64,000 nucleotides of DNA from Vibrio rotiferianus CAIM 577 = LMG 21460 (GCF_002741985.1 NZ_APHW01000007.1:1-64000); one strand, 5' to 3'; counted from the stretch's first letter, positions 28,251 through 37,082 are shown. Notes: generated from the sequence alone by a model not told the origin. Made by a program: numbers and translations.

Positions 28251-29321
28251 TTACTGTTGAGTGTCTAACGGGATTTGCCCTGTCGTTACTTGGTCGACAT
28301 CAAACTCAGTCAGCTCTTCAATGTAGCTTTCAACCGCTTGCTCTACCATTTCATCGTTTTGTTTGAAGTAAGCGATATGGAAAATAGCATCGCCTTCATT
28401 CACAAGTGGCAGTGTTTGCTGGCCAATAACAATACCACCTTTCGGTGCGACTAGTTCAAGCTCATCGTGACCCAGAGGAGAGCTGATGTATGCTAGCGTT
28501 TCGCCTTCTTCTACCTTGTCTCCTAGGTTAACCACAGTACGCAAAATACCGTTACCGGATGCACGAACCCAGCTGGTGGATTTCGCGATAATTGGTTCAG
28601 GTAGTTTCTTACGGCTCGCACGTAGCATACCGATTGCTTGCATCACACGTTGAACGCCCAGTACACCTGCGCTGATGGATAGTGGGTCAAAGCGCAGAGC
28701 TTCACCCGCTTCATAGGTCAGTACTGGGATATCGCATTTCTCCGCTTCGCTACGCAGAGAACCGTCACGTAGAGCTGAGTCTACGATCACTGGTGTGGCA
28801 AATGCTTTTGCAATACGCAGTGTCTCAGGATTGCTCAAGTTCGCGCGGATCTGTGGCAGGTTAGTACGGTGAATCGCACCCGTGTGAAGATCCAAAATAT
28901 AGTCACAACGCTTGGCGATGTTATTGAAGAAACCATGCGCCATACGTGATGCCAATGCACCTTTTTCACTGCCTGGGAAGCAACGGTTTAGGTCACGGCG
29001 GTCTGGTAGGTAGCGCGATTTATGGATAAAGCCGAACACGTTCACGATAGGCACGGCAATCACGGTACCTTTCAGCTTTGCAGGATCCAATTGGTTGATC
29101 ATCTGACGAACGATCTCTACGCCATTAAGCTCATCACCATGGATTGCGGCATTCACCATGAGTACAGGACCTTCTTGCTTACCGTGGATAATTTCCACAG
29201 GGATAGAAAGCGGTGAGTGCGTGTAAAGCTGCGCTGCTTCAAATTCAGTTTCTAATCGCTGCCCTGGTTGTACTTGATGCCCGAGTAGCTCAAATACTTT
29301 GCTTTTTTTACTTCTGGCCAT
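28251..29321 (-). CDS. Succinylglutamate desuccinylase/aspartoacylase family protein
   Basis: 356 residues, a zinc carboxypeptidase-like deacylase. The metal and catalytic motifs are NAAIHGDELNGVEIVR (His and Glu), a later His in DYILDLHTGAIHRTNLP, and RDLNRCFPGSEKG. The C-terminal third (GILRTVVNLGDKVEEGETLA) resembles a biotinyl/barrel-sandwich domain found in this subfamily. It is not AstE itself, which is shorter and sits in an ast operon. The substrate is unknown. It stands alone. Confidence 0.88.
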   Translation of the reverse strand: MARSKKSKVFELLGHQVQPGQRLETEFEAAQLYTHSPLSIPVEIIHGKQEGPVLMVNAAIHGDELNGVEIVRQMINQLDPAKLKGTVIAVPIVNVFGFIHKSRYLPDRRDLNRCFPGSEKGALASRMAHGFFNNIAKRCDYILDLHTGAIHRTNLPQIRANLSNPETLRIAKAFATPVIVDSALRDGSLRSEAEKCDIPVLTYEAGEALRFDPLSISAGVLGVQRVMQAIGMLRASRKKLPEPIIAKSTSWVRASGNGILRTVVNLGDKVEEGETLAYISSPLGHDELELVAPKGGIVIGQQTLPLVNEGDAIFHIAYFKQNDEMVEQAVESYIEELTEFDVDQVTTGQIPLDTQQ

Positions 29322-29651
29322 AAACCATCTCTGTCAAATACGTTATCAACAATGTAACAACTGGTTCAAATTCACACTAATCATTCTTGTTGATGTGACG
29401 AAAAAAACATTTTGTTGATGTGAGCGATAAAGCGCCAGATGTACGTTGAATGTATTCCTTTTGAAGTTGTTTTTGTTTCGAATGAACTGGTTTTGATGCT
29501 GCTTTTTGTCATTATATTCACGGTATAAATGGCATTGTTTTAAATTTAATACATCAAATTTATTTGAAAAAAACTGACTTTTACCGGGCCTTTTTATCCG
29601 CTAATATCCCCGCCGAATTTTTGACCTAATACCATTTAACTAGAGGTTTTG
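29322..29651. other. 330-bp intergenic region between divergent genes
   Basis: AT-rich, with divergent promoters expected for the deacylase (minus) and the DUF3332-like gene (plus). The run ttcacggtataaatggc near 29520 could be a promoter for the latter. I see no ORF, hairpin or recognised operator. Confidence 0.4.
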
Positions 29652-30191
29652 ATGAAAAAGGCGATTGCTAAAATTGGCGCACTAACTGCTGTTGCAGTTT
29701 CTCTTTCTGGCTGTGTAGGTAGTAACGCAGTAACGGGTTACGTGATGGGCTTTAACTTAAAAGCAGTAGATAACCGTTACGCTCGTGGTGGCCTAAACAT
29801 GCTAATGGCGCCAGTTTACGGTGTTGCTATTGCGGCTGACTACATCGTGTTCAACTCACTAGAGTTCTGGACTGGTAAAAACCCACTAAACGGTAAACCA
29901 CACATCTTTGATACCAAGATGGATACTTACATCGACGTAAACCACCAGCTAGACAAGTCTCTAACGACAGCGCCGATTGGTCCTCTAACAAACAACCGTG
30001 TTATCGAACAAGGCCAAATGCAGCAGCTTGACGAAAATACAGTTCAAATGGACATCACTTACAACAATGGTGAAAAAGCGACGCTAATGGGTGTTCGTGA
30101 AGGCGATTTCGTTACTTACTACATCGATGGTGAAGTGGTTGCTAAGACTTCTATGGATGAGCTAGCAGCCTACGCGCAAACTCGTGCATAA
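29652..30191 (+). CDS. DUF3332-like lipoprotein
   Basis: 179 residues from ATG 29652 with TAGAGG 5 bases upstream. The leader MKKAIAKIGALTAVAVSLSG ends at Cys21, a lipobox. A short hydrophobic stretch follows (MLMAPVYGVAIAADYIVFNS), then a conserved W-T-G-K-N-P-L and a small C-terminal domain (GEKATLMGVREGDFVTYYID). This matches DUF3332 proteins as I remember them; the function is unknown. Codon use is biased towards preferred codons, suggesting good expression. Confidence 0.82.
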   Translation: MKKAIAKIGALTAVAVSLSGCVGSNAVTGYVMGFNLKAVDNRYARGGLNMLMAPVYGVAIAADYIVFNSLEFWTGKNPLNGKPHIFDTKMDTYIDVNHQLDKSLTTAPIGPLTNNRVIEQGQMQQLDENTVQMDITYNNGEKATLMGVREGDFVTYYIDGEVVAKTSMDELAAYAQTRA

Positions 30192-30224
30192 TTTGCGAAG
30201 CGCTGATAATAAAAAGCTCGCAAT

Positions 30225-30251
30225 AAAAAAGGGTGCCTCGGCACCCTTTTT
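30225..30251. terminator. Bidirectional terminator
   Basis: aaaaaagggtgcc / ggcacccttttt between the DUF3332-like gene and convergent pepD. Confidence 0.93.
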
Positions 30252-30266
30252 CGTATCTGACTTGGA

Positions 30267-31739
30267 TTACGCTTTTTCTGGAATCGCTTCCAGAAGTGCG
30301 ACCATTTGATCCCAGAACAGTTGAACGGTATCAATCTTCACTTTCTCATCTGGAGAGTGAGGGAACTTGATGGTTGGACCGAAAGAAACCATATCCATGT
30401 TCGGGTAAGGTTCTTTGAACAGACCACATTCAAGACCTGCGTGAATAACCATGATGTTTGGTTTGTGACCGTAAATGCCTTCGTACATATCACGGAAGAT
30501 AGCCATGATTTCAGAATCCGCATCTGGTTTCCAACCTGGGTAAGCACCAGAGAATTCGATTTGCGCATTCGCAAGTTCAGCGACTGACTCAAGCATACCT
30601 TCAACTTGACTACGACCAGAATCGATCAGTGAGCGAATTAGGCATAGAACCGTTACTTTGTTCTCTTCAGTTGTGATAACGCCAACGTTAAGAGACGTCT
30701 CAACCACGCCTTCAACTTCATCACTCATGCGCATCACGCCGTTTGGACAAGCGTTCAATGCTGCGATGAAACGTTGTTGGTCTGCAATTGCAAACACTTG
30801 TGCATCTGTTGACACTTCTTCATTGAAAGTCACGATGTCGGTTTCAACTTTACCAAGCTCAGTTTTTAGTAACTCAGTGTAGTAGTTGAACAGTTCTGCC
30901 AGCTTGTCTTGATTCTCTGCTGGTAGAGCAACGGTAACGAAGGCTTCACGAGGGATCGCATTACGTAGACTACCACCACGGAACTCAACAAGACGAAGAT
31001 CCAACTCTTGTGCGTGACCTGCTAGGAAACGGCCTACAAGCTTGTTCGCGTTGCCGCGGCCAGTGTGGATGTCACAACCAGAGTGACCACCTTTTAGGCC
31101 TTTCAGCGTTAGCTGACGAGTCACAAAACCTGCTGGGATTGCATCACGAGTAATGTCGAATGTCATTGCGCCGTCGATACCGCCAGCACAACCCATGTAA
31201 ACTTCGCCTTCTTGCTCTGAATCCGTGTTTAGAAGGATGTCGCCTTCTAGCCAACCTTGCTCAAGACCAAATGCGCCAGTCATGCCTGCTTCTTCATCAA
31301 TTGTCAGAAGCACTTCGATAGGGCCGTGTTTGATTTCTGTAGAGGCTAAAACCGCAAGGCAAGATGCCATGCCGATACCGTTGTCAGCGCCAAGTGTTGT
31401 ACCTTTTGCTGTTACCCATTCACCATCAATGTATGGTCGGATTGGATCTTTAGTGAAGTCGTGGTCAGTGTCTTCGTTCTTTTGCGGCACCATATCGATG
31501 TGCGCTTGAAGAACGACGCCTTTTTTGTTTTCCATGCCTGGCGTTGCTGGTTTTTTTATGAACACGTTGCCAGTTGGATCGCGGCGTACGTCAAAACCTT
31601 GCTCTGTCGCCCAGCTTACGATGTATTGCGCTAGAGCTTCTTCATGCTTTGAAGGGTGAGGAATTGAACAAATCTTATCGAAAAACTGCCAAAGTGGAGC
31701 AGGTGATAAGGTACTGATTTCAGAATGGAATTCAGACAC
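30267..31739 (-). CDS. pepD: Aminoacyl-histidine dipeptidase (peptidase D)
   Basis: 490 residues from a GTG start at 31739; AAGGAG lies 6 bases upstream and MSEFHSEISTLSPAPLWQFF fits PepD, while a longer open frame to 31889 has no support. It is an M20 zinc peptidase: LQAHIDMVPQ, GTTLGADNGIGMA, LLTIDEEAGMTGA and LNTDSEQEGE carry the metal ligands and the catalytic Glu. It cleaves Xaa-His and other dipeptides in the cytosol. The start region faces the FNR/CRP unit described at 31979-32404. Confidence 0.95.
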   Translation of the reverse strand: MSEFHSEISTLSPAPLWQFFDKICSIPHPSKHEEALAQYIVSWATEQGFDVRRDPTGNVFIKKPATPGMENKKGVVLQAHIDMVPQKNEDTDHDFTKDPIRPYIDGEWVTAKGTTLGADNGIGMASCLAVLASTEIKHGPIEVLLTIDEEAGMTGAFGLEQGWLEGDILLNTDSEQEGEVYMGCAGGIDGAMTFDITRDAIPAGFVTRQLTLKGLKGGHSGCDIHTGRGNANKLVGRFLAGHAQELDLRLVEFRGGSLRNAIPREAFVTVALPAENQDKLAELFNYYTELLKTELGKVETDIVTFNEEVSTDAQVFAIADQQRFIAALNACPNGVMRMSDEVEGVVETSLNVGVITTEENKVTVLCLIRSLIDSGRSQVEGMLESVAELANAQIEFSGAYPGWKPDADSEIMAIFRDMYEGIYGHKPNIMVIHAGLECGLFKEPYPNMDMVSFGPTIKFPHSPDEKVKIDTVQLFWDQMVALLEAIPEKA

Positions 31740-31978
31740 GGAAGACTCCTTTTGATGTGCTTTGCCAAATTTAAACCGTAAATATATTGAGTGTTTAGCA
31801 ATAAATGCTAACTGGTCTTGGCTTTTGAATTGGCACCAAGCATACCACCAGATGAGAGAGGCGAGTAGTCGAGGGAGAAAGGAAATCACTATGAGCTGTC
31901 ACAGATTCTGAACAGAGCAAAATACACCTATGCAATAAGGTTTATTTGATTGTAAGTATCTTAAATTTTTAATTCACA

Positions 31979-32001
31979 AAACTGTAATTAACTTACAGTT
32001 T
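31979..32001. promoter_or_regulatory. Palindrome upstream of the FNR box
   Basis: aaactgtaa / ttacagttt, 9-bp arms with 5-bp spacer ttaac. It is a possible operator for an unidentified regulator; a T tract follows, so weak termination is also possible. Confidence 0.55.
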
Positions 32002-32005
32002 TTGT

Positions 32006-32019
32006 TTGATGGAGATCAA
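32006..32019 (+). promoter_or_regulatory. FNR box
   Basis: TTGATGGAGATCAA is a perfect match to the FNR consensus TTGAT-N4-ATCAA. It lies between pepD and the small ORF at 32203 and could act on either. Confidence 0.75.
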
Positions 32020-32032
32020 TTTAAATGAAAAG

Positions 32033-32048
32033 TGTGAGTTTAATCACT
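32033..32048 (+). promoter_or_regulatory. CRP-like site
   Basis: TGTGAGTTTAATCACT matches TGTGA-N6-TCACA with one mismatch. A TATATT element at 32078-32083 may be the -10 it serves. Confidence 0.65.
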
Positions 32049-32202
32049 TTTATGCTTGTAATTAAATTTCTTGGTGGTATATTTGTAACCAGCTTCTGAG
32101 AGAAGAATGAAATGCTCAAAGGATGAGTCCGTTTTATCGCCTCCAAGGAACCGAGAAATCAACCAAATTTGACAGTATTAATTGATTTAGAAGGTGATAT
32201 TT

Positions 32203-32289
32203 ATGAAAGGTTTACCAAGTGCAATGTTCTGGAACAGCAAATCTGTTTACACCGGTAACTTTGTATACCCAACAAGCTTTGGTTACTAA
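32203..32289 (+). CDS. 28-residue small protein in an FNR/CRP-controlled unit
   Basis: ATG 32203 with AAGGTGA about 5 bases upstream opens 28 codons to TAA: it begins M-K-G-L-P-S-A-M-F-W-N-S-K and ends F-V-Y-P-T-S-F-G-Y. Eight of 28 residues are aromatic; it has no membrane segment or signal. A second short frame (32107-32172, 21 codons) precedes it with a poor ribosome site. The unit is preceded by the FNR and CRP-like sites and closed by a strong terminator 90 bp downstream, with no other gene in between. It may be a genuine micro-protein, a leader, or part of a small regulatory RNA. I do not recognise it. Confidence 0.5.
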   Translation: MKGLPSAMFWNSKSVYTGNFVYPTSFGY

Positions 32290-32377
32290 TTGAAGCCAAC
32301 GCATGTGACTCGAACAAGTTTGTTCACCCCTATAAATTGGAATTTTTTTTCAGTGCATAGTGCTGACATGATTCACC

Positions 32378-32404
32378 GCCACTCAAATTGAGTGGCGTTT
32401 TTTT
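32378..32404 (+). terminator. Terminator of the small-protein/sRNA unit
   Basis: Perfect stem gccactca / tgagtggc with loop aat and a run of seven T. Confidence 0.93.
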
Positions 32405-32715
32405 ATCTGCTTTTCCTATCCTCGGCTATTTTATCGCCACCAAGCTTCCATTCTGGTATTGCTTATCTCACTTGTTTCGTTTTCAGACTAATTATTTGGG
32501 TATTGAGTGCCCGAAACCATGATTTTGCGTTTGAAAGTTTACAACATTGTTCAGTTTGCACTCATTGCATTTGACTGAACGTGAGCTTCTTAGTTCTTGT
32601 TTCGTAAGACCTAAAGCTTTTCTCTCTTGGAGGTGTTAGCGAATAGGTTTCATATCCGAAGAAAAAAATCCTATTAGAGTGAAAATTCTATCTGGAATTT
32701 GTTATTTGATAACTT

Positions 32716-32721
32716 TATAAT
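32716..32721 (+). promoter_or_regulatory. -10 element of the purine permease promoter
   Basis: TATAAT, with TGGAAT 17 bp upstream as a poor -35. The PurR-like site lies just downstream, where it would block transcription. Confidence 0.5.
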
Positions 32722-32736
32722 CCGAGCCAATCGATT

Positions 32737-32752
32737 ACGCAACCGTTTACTT
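32737..32752 (+). promoter_or_regulatory. PurR operator of the purine permease gene
   Basis: ACGCAACCGTTTACTT closely follows the PurR consensus, including both CG cores, 24 bp before the ATG. Confidence 0.75.
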
Positions 32753-32775
32753 TTTTACCTTTACAGGATTCGATC

Positions 32776-34065
32776 ATGCTCGAAAGGCTCTTTAAACTTA
32801 GTGAAAATGGCACCAATGTGCGCACTGAGATCATCGCAGGTGTTACAACCTTCCTAACCATGGCTTACATTATCTTTGTAAACCCAGCAATCCTTGCTGA
32901 TACCGGTATGGATCGTGGTGCCGTTTTTGTTGCGACGTGTCTTGCGGCGGCTATTGGCTGTTTCATCATGGGCTTAGTAGCAAACTACCCAATCGCTCAG
33001 GCCCCTGGTATGGGTCTAAACGCGTTCTTCACATATTCAGTTGTGTTGGGCATGGGGTACACTTGGCAAGTGGCGCTAGCAGCAGTGTTCGTGTCCGGTT
33101 TGCTATTTATTTTACTGAGTATTTTCAAGATTCGTGAATGGATCATTAACTCTATTCCACTTTCTCTCCGCACTGGTATCTCTGCGGGTATCGGTCTTTT
33201 CCTTGCTTTCATCGCGCTGAAAAATGCAGGTATCGTAGTAGATAACCCAGCAACGCTAGTTTCAATGGGTAACATCACGTCATTACCGTCTGTGCTTGCG
33301 GCGATTGGCTTCTTCATGACGATTGCATTGGTTCACCGTGGTGTTAAAGGCGCGGTCATGATCGCTATCCTAGGTGTGACGATTCTTGGTCTTATCTTTG
33401 GTGACGTTCAGTGGGGCGGCATCATGTCGACTCCACCAAGCATCGCACCAACCTTCATGCAGCTAGACTTCTCTGGTCTATTCGAAGTGGGCATGATCTC
33501 AGTTGTCTTTGCTTTCCTATTCGTTGACTTGTTTGATACGGCAGGCACGCTAGTTGGCGTTTCGCAAAAAGCAGGTTTGACGGACGAAAACGGTAACATT
33601 CCTCGCCTAAACAAAGCACTGCTAGCTGACTCAACAGCAACGTCAGTGGGTGCTCTACTAGGTACTTCAAACACGACTTCATACATTGAGAGTGTTTCTG
33701 GTGTGGCTGCTGGTGGTCGTACAGGTCTTACGGCAGTGGTTGTTGGCGTGCTGTTCCTCTTGGCTCTATTGTTCTCACCACTAGCAGGAATGATCCCTGC
33801 GTACGCGACATCAGGCGCATTATTCTATGTTGCTATCCTAATGCTTTCTGGTCTTGTTGGTATCGACTGGCGTGACCTAACAGAAGCGGCTCCTGTTGTA
33901 GTAACGTGTTTGGTAATGCCGCTGACTTTCTCTATCGCAGAAGGTATCACGCTAGGCTTCATTGCTTACGCAGCGATCAAACTGTTCAGTGGTAAAGGTC
34001 GTGAAGTTTCGATGAGTGTGTGGGTGATGTCTGCAATCTTCATTGCGAAGTACATTCTAGGCTAA
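32776..34065 (+). CDS. NCS2/AzgA-type purine permease (adenine or guanine/hypoxanthine)
   Basis: 429 residues with about twelve hydrophobic spans. AzgA-like hallmarks are TEIIAGVTTFLTMAYIIFVN at the start, QAPGMGLNAFFTYSVV, FLFVDLFDTAGTLVGVSQKA and GTSNTTSYIESVSGVAAGGR. In E. coli relatives (AdeP/PurP, GhxP/GhxQ) these are H+ symporters for adenine or guanine/hypoxanthine; the choice cannot be made from sequence here. The PurR-like operator directly upstream and gpt downstream support a purine salvage role. Confidence 0.93.
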   Translation: MLERLFKLSENGTNVRTEIIAGVTTFLTMAYIIFVNPAILADTGMDRGAVFVATCLAAAIGCFIMGLVANYPIAQAPGMGLNAFFTYSVVLGMGYTWQVALAAVFVSGLLFILLSIFKIREWIINSIPLSLRTGISAGIGLFLAFIALKNAGIVVDNPATLVSMGNITSLPSVLAAIGFFMTIALVHRGVKGAVMIAILGVTILGLIFGDVQWGGIMSTPPSIAPTFMQLDFSGLFEVGMISVVFAFLFVDLFDTAGTLVGVSQKAGLTDENGNIPRLNKALLADSTATSVGALLGTSNTTSYIESVSGVAAGGRTGLTAVVVGVLFLLALLFSPLAGMIPAYATSGALFYVAILMLSGLVGIDWRDLTEAAPVVVTCLVMPLTFSIAEGITLGFIAYAAIKLFSGKGREVSMSVWVMSAIFIAKYILG

Positions 34066-34081
34066 CTTTAGCCAATGAAAG

Positions 34082-34119
34082 AAAAGCCAGTGTGGACTGA
34101 GGGTTCACACTGGCTTTTT
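34082..34119 (+). terminator. Terminator of the purine permease gene
   Basis: Stem aaagccagtgtg / cacactggcttt followed by T residues, about 18 bp after the stop. Confidence 0.92.
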
Positions 34120-34141
34120 ATTTGCAGATTTTTTGTGAGTA

Positions 34142-34404
34142 GGGTCTGTTGACCTTTTGAGCTGATTTTTGCAGCAGTTTGTGGGTTCTTTATACAAGGC
34201 AGAGGCTTTGAAATGTAGTTGCCCTACCTGATAAGCCGATAACGCAGTAGAGAGGAGCCACAAACGCTGCCCGAAGGGTTCGGCTAAAAGCGTTTTACTC
34301 TTTGTTGAGAGAATTTTGCTTAGAATGCTAGGCTACAAACCTCTCGCCGCGATTAAAACGCTTTTATCTCGAACAAAATTTAACCGCAAAAGGTCAACAG
34401 CCCC
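34142..34404. mobile_element. 263-bp MITE with TA target duplication
   Basis: The left end GGGTCTGTTGACCTTTTG and the inverted right end GGGGCTGTTGACCTTTTG differ at one of the first 18 positions. Both ends are flanked by TA (34140-34141 and 34405-34406), as expected for IS630/Tc1-mariner-type transposition. It encodes no ORF of note. Inside, aaaagcgtttt and aaaacgctttt form a second inverted pair, so the RNA could fold extensively. A transposase would have to act in trans; none lies in this window. Confidence 0.8.
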
Positions 34405-34522
34405 TAGTTTCTACGCAAATTCATTCACTTCTCTATTTTGTGTTGTTCACCGAATTCGATTTTTCTGCGTAATAGGCGGAGAATTTTGATATCAGCGTTG
34501 GTATTAATGAAGTGTTTCGGTA

Positions 34523-34538
34523 GAATAATCGTTTGCGC
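34523..34538 (-). promoter_or_regulatory. Possible PurR operator of gpt
   Basis: On the minus strand GCGCAAACGATTATTC shares the CGCAAACG core of the PurR site, about 110 bp before gpt. The right half is weak. Confidence 0.4.
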
Positions 34539-34649
34539 AGCTTGAAACCCCCATTTCCTCTGGTGTGGAAAGTTTAGCTTGATGAGTCCATTTCAGCGCC
34601 ATCAGCTAAGCAGAGGGGATGCATATTTTGAAATTATTAGGTTATTACA

Positions 34650-35114
34650 ATGAGTAAAAAATTCATTATCACTTGGGATGCGATGCAGTCTTACTGCCGT
34701 GAACTGGCTGAGAAACAAATGCCAGCTGAGCAATGGAAAGGTATTTGGGCGGTAAGCCGTGGTGGTTTGGTTCCTGGAGCTATCTTGGCTCGTGAGTTAG
34801 GTATTCGTCACGTCGATACTATTTGTATCTCAAGCTACGATCACGATCACCAACGCGATATGACGGTAATTAAAGCACCTGAAGGTGACGGCGAAGGTTA
34901 CCTAATCGTTGAAGACCTAGTAGACAGTGGCGATACAGCACGTAAACTTCGTGAAATGTACCCGAAAGCGAAACTGATTGCTGTATGTGCGAAGCCATCT
35001 GGCAAAGAGCTGCTTGATGACTACGTGGTAGATATCGCTCAAGACACTTGGATTGAGCAACCATGGGATATGTCTATCCAGTTCGTTGAGCCAGTAAACC
35101 GCAAGCAAAAGTAA
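34650..35114 (+). CDS. gpt: Xanthine-guanine phosphoribosyltransferase
   Basis: 154 residues (E. coli Gpt has 152). The PRPP-binding loop is [20 protein letters not shown] with the paired acidic residues; the N-terminus [20 protein letters not shown] and [18 protein letters not shown] segment ([17 protein letters not shown]) are typical. It salvages guanine and xanthine to nucleotides at the inner membrane face. It lies next to a purine permease, from which it is separated by the MITE. Confidence 0.97.
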   Translation: MSKKFIITWDAMQSYCRELAEKQMPAEQWKGIWAVSRGGLVPGAILARELGIRHVDTICISSYDHDHQRDMTVIKAPEGDGEGYLIVEDLVDSGDTARKLREMYPKAKLIAVCAKPSGKELLDDYVVDIAQDTWIEQPWDMSIQFVEPVNRKQK

Positions 35115-35135
35115 GTTTGTGCCAAGAATATTGAG

Positions 35136-35165
35136 AAATGCCCCTTTATAGGGGCATTTTTTTTA
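35136..35165 (+). terminator. Terminator of gpt
   Basis: Stem aaatgcccc / ggggcattt followed by eight T. Confidence 0.93.
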
Positions 35166-35204
35166 TTATTATTACGCTATTGCAACCAGCCTAGAGTTCT
35201 TCCT

Positions 35205-36452
35205 ATGTCAGAAGACGTCAGTAAAAACCTCTCCGAAACTTTGTTTGTTAAACATAAACAAGCGAGAGAAACTTCCGCCCTTACTCAATATATGCCGACG
35301 AGCCAAAAGGTTCTTGATGAGCGAGAAGAGCGTGGTGAGCGTGCTTGGTATCGTCATTTGAGACGTCTTCAATGGTCTTGGCAGGGCTTATCACCAATCG
35401 AGATGGAAGGCGTGCTGTCTAAGATTGCATCATCGAATCATTCTCGTACGGAAGATAAATGGCTTGATACCGTCATGGGGTACCACAGTGGTAACTGGAC
35501 ATTTGAATGGATTAAGTTGGGCATGGAGCATCAACGTCGTGCGAATGAAATGCAAGGTGAGGAAGCCGCAGATGAGCTATTTACCGCGTCATTGTGCTTT
35601 AGCATCGCGGGCTACCCGCATTTAAAGAACGACAACTTAGCCATTCAAGCGCAAGTATTGGCAAATAAAGCCTACACCGAAGGTTCAGAGAAGACGAAAT
35701 ATGTCGTTAAGCAGATCGAAGTGCCTTACCAGAAGCGCAAGATCATCGCGAACCTGCATCTTCCTCGTACTGATAAGCAACTTCCTGTTGTGATGGTCAG
35801 TGCAGGGTTAGATAGCCTGCAAACGGACATGTGGCGTTTGTTCCGCAATCACCTTGCACCAAAAGACATCGCGATGTTGACTATCGATATGCCGTCCGTT
35901 GGCCACAGTTCTCATTGGCCACTAACGGAAGACTCTAGCTGCTTACACCAAGCGGTGTTGAATGAGTTGTATAAACTGCCGTGGGTCGACCATTATAAAG
36001 TCGGCTTAATTGGTTTCCGCTTTGGTGGTAATGCCATGATCCGTCTTTCATTCGTTGAACAAGAAAAAATTAAAGCGTGTGTCGCATTGGGTGCGCCGGT
36101 ACATGATCTGTTTACCTCTCCTAAAAAGTTGCAGCAAATGCCGAAGATGTACCTCGATTTACTCGCTTCACGCTTGGGTAAACACGCGGTCGACATTAAC
36201 AGCATGGCCGGCCAGATGATGGCATGGTCACTTAAGGTGCAAGGTTTTCTCAGCAGTCGTAAGACTAAGGTTCCTATTTTGGCGTTGAGCCTAGAGGGAG
36301 ATCCGGTTTCGCCTCACAGTGATAACCAGCTTGTTGCGCTGTTTAGCCAGTATGGGCAGGCAAAGAAAATCAGTTCCAAAACGATTACAAAAGGGTATGA
36401 GCAATCCCTCGATTTAGCCATAAAGTGGTTGGAAGACGAATTATTAAGATGA
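35205..36452 (+). CDS. frsA: Esterase FrsA
   Basis: 415 residues, same length as E. coli FrsA (414). It opens with N-L-S-E-T-L-F and has an N-terminal helical cap (AWYRHLRRLQWSWQGLSP, DTVMGYHSGNWTFEWIKLGM). An alpha/beta-hydrolase core follows, where the usual nucleophile elbow reads GLIGFRFGGNAMIRL, with Arg-Phe in place of a Ser, as in other FrsA proteins. FrsA binds EIIA-Glc in E. coli and affects the respiration/fermentation balance. A pyruvate decarboxylase activity reported for V. vulnificus FrsA was later disputed. It is followed by crl, as in E. coli. Confidence 0.95.
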   Translation: MSEDVSKNLSETLFVKHKQARETSALTQYMPTSQKVLDEREERGERAWYRHLRRLQWSWQGLSPIEMEGVLSKIASSNHSRTEDKWLDTVMGYHSGNWTFEWIKLGMEHQRRANEMQGEEAADELFTASLCFSIAGYPHLKNDNLAIQAQVLANKAYTEGSEKTKYVVKQIEVPYQKRKIIANLHLPRTDKQLPVVMVSAGLDSLQTDMWRLFRNHLAPKDIAMLTIDMPSVGHSSHWPLTEDSSCLHQAVLNELYKLPWVDHYKVGLIGFRFGGNAMIRLSFVEQEKIKACVALGAPVHDLFTSPKKLQQMPKMYLDLLASRLGKHAVDINSMAGQMMAWSLKVQGFLSSRKTKVPILALSLEGDPVSPHSDNQLVALFSQYGQAKKISSKTITKGYEQSLDLAIKWLEDELLR

Positions 36453-36512
36453 CAAATCTTCTAATTTAGTTAAGAGTGATATATGTGAGCAAAAAATAAG
36501 CTCATGATAATT

Positions 36513-36531
36513 AAAAATAATAATCATTCTT
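36513..36531. promoter_or_regulatory. Possible Fur box upstream of crl
   Basis: The 19-bp stretch ending ATAATCATTCTT matches the Fur consensus GATAATGATAATCATTATC at about 14 positions, 40 bp before crl. Weak support. Confidence 0.3.
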
Positions 36532-36570
36532 GGGTAGCTAAATATCCTCACTATGGAAACGGAGATTCTT

Positions 36571-36960
36571 ATGTCAGAGACGACTCAAGGACCGACTCAC
36601 TTTCGCTTGATGTCAAAGTTGAAGGCGATAGGCCCCTACTTGCGCGAACCACAGTCACAACAAGGCCATTACTATTTTGACTGTTTATCAGTCTGTGTAG
36701 ACGATAAAAAATCCCCAGAGAAACGGGAATTTTGGGGATGGTGGATGGAATTGGAATCCGTCGACGGAGGCTTTACTGCCAAATACCACATTGGCAAATA
36801 CAATAAAGACGGAGATTGGACTTCTGAATCATTGCCAAATAAGGTAACTGAAGAAGTGTATCTTACCCAAAGCACCTTCCATCAGAAACTGATTGAAACC
36901 GTGGCGGAGCACTTTAAGTTAGAAGTGGAATATCATACAGAATCGTTTGATTTCGCCTAA
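36571..36960 (+). CDS. crl: Sigma factor-binding protein Crl
   Basis: 129 residues from ATG 36571, with GGAG 6 bases upstream (36561-36564); an in-frame ATG at 36553 lacks a ribosome site. Crl hallmarks are [37 protein letters not shown] and FWGWWMELE. It binds RpoS and favours its holoenzyme assembly. Its position after frsA and before proB is the same as in enterobacteria. A strong terminator follows. Confidence 0.94.
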   Translation: MSETTQGPTHFRLMSKLKAIGPYLREPQSQQGHYYFDCLSVCVDDKKSPEKREFWGWWMELESVDGGFTAKYHIGKYNKDGDWTSESLPNKVTEEVYLTQSTFHQKLIETVAEHFKLEVEYHTESFDFA

Positions 36961-36987
36961 TTTGGCTGCTTTCTTCCTCCATAAGAC

Positions 36988-37013
36988 AAAAAGGTGCGTT
37001 TTCGCACCTTTTC
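36988..37013 (+). terminator. Terminator of crl
   Basis: aaaaaggtgcg / cgcacctttt with a four-T loop, 28 bp after the stop. Confidence 0.9.
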
Positions 37014-37082
37014 TGCTTGTTAAATCCCCATTTGATTGCTAAAACATCCACTCTTTATTTGTTTTTCATTTCAGAAGACATC

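Noticed and set aside
32392..32574. 60-codon ORF starting in the terminator upstream of the purine permease
   Set aside because: It begins inside a terminator hairpin, lacks a ribosome site and has an uneven hydrophobic composition.
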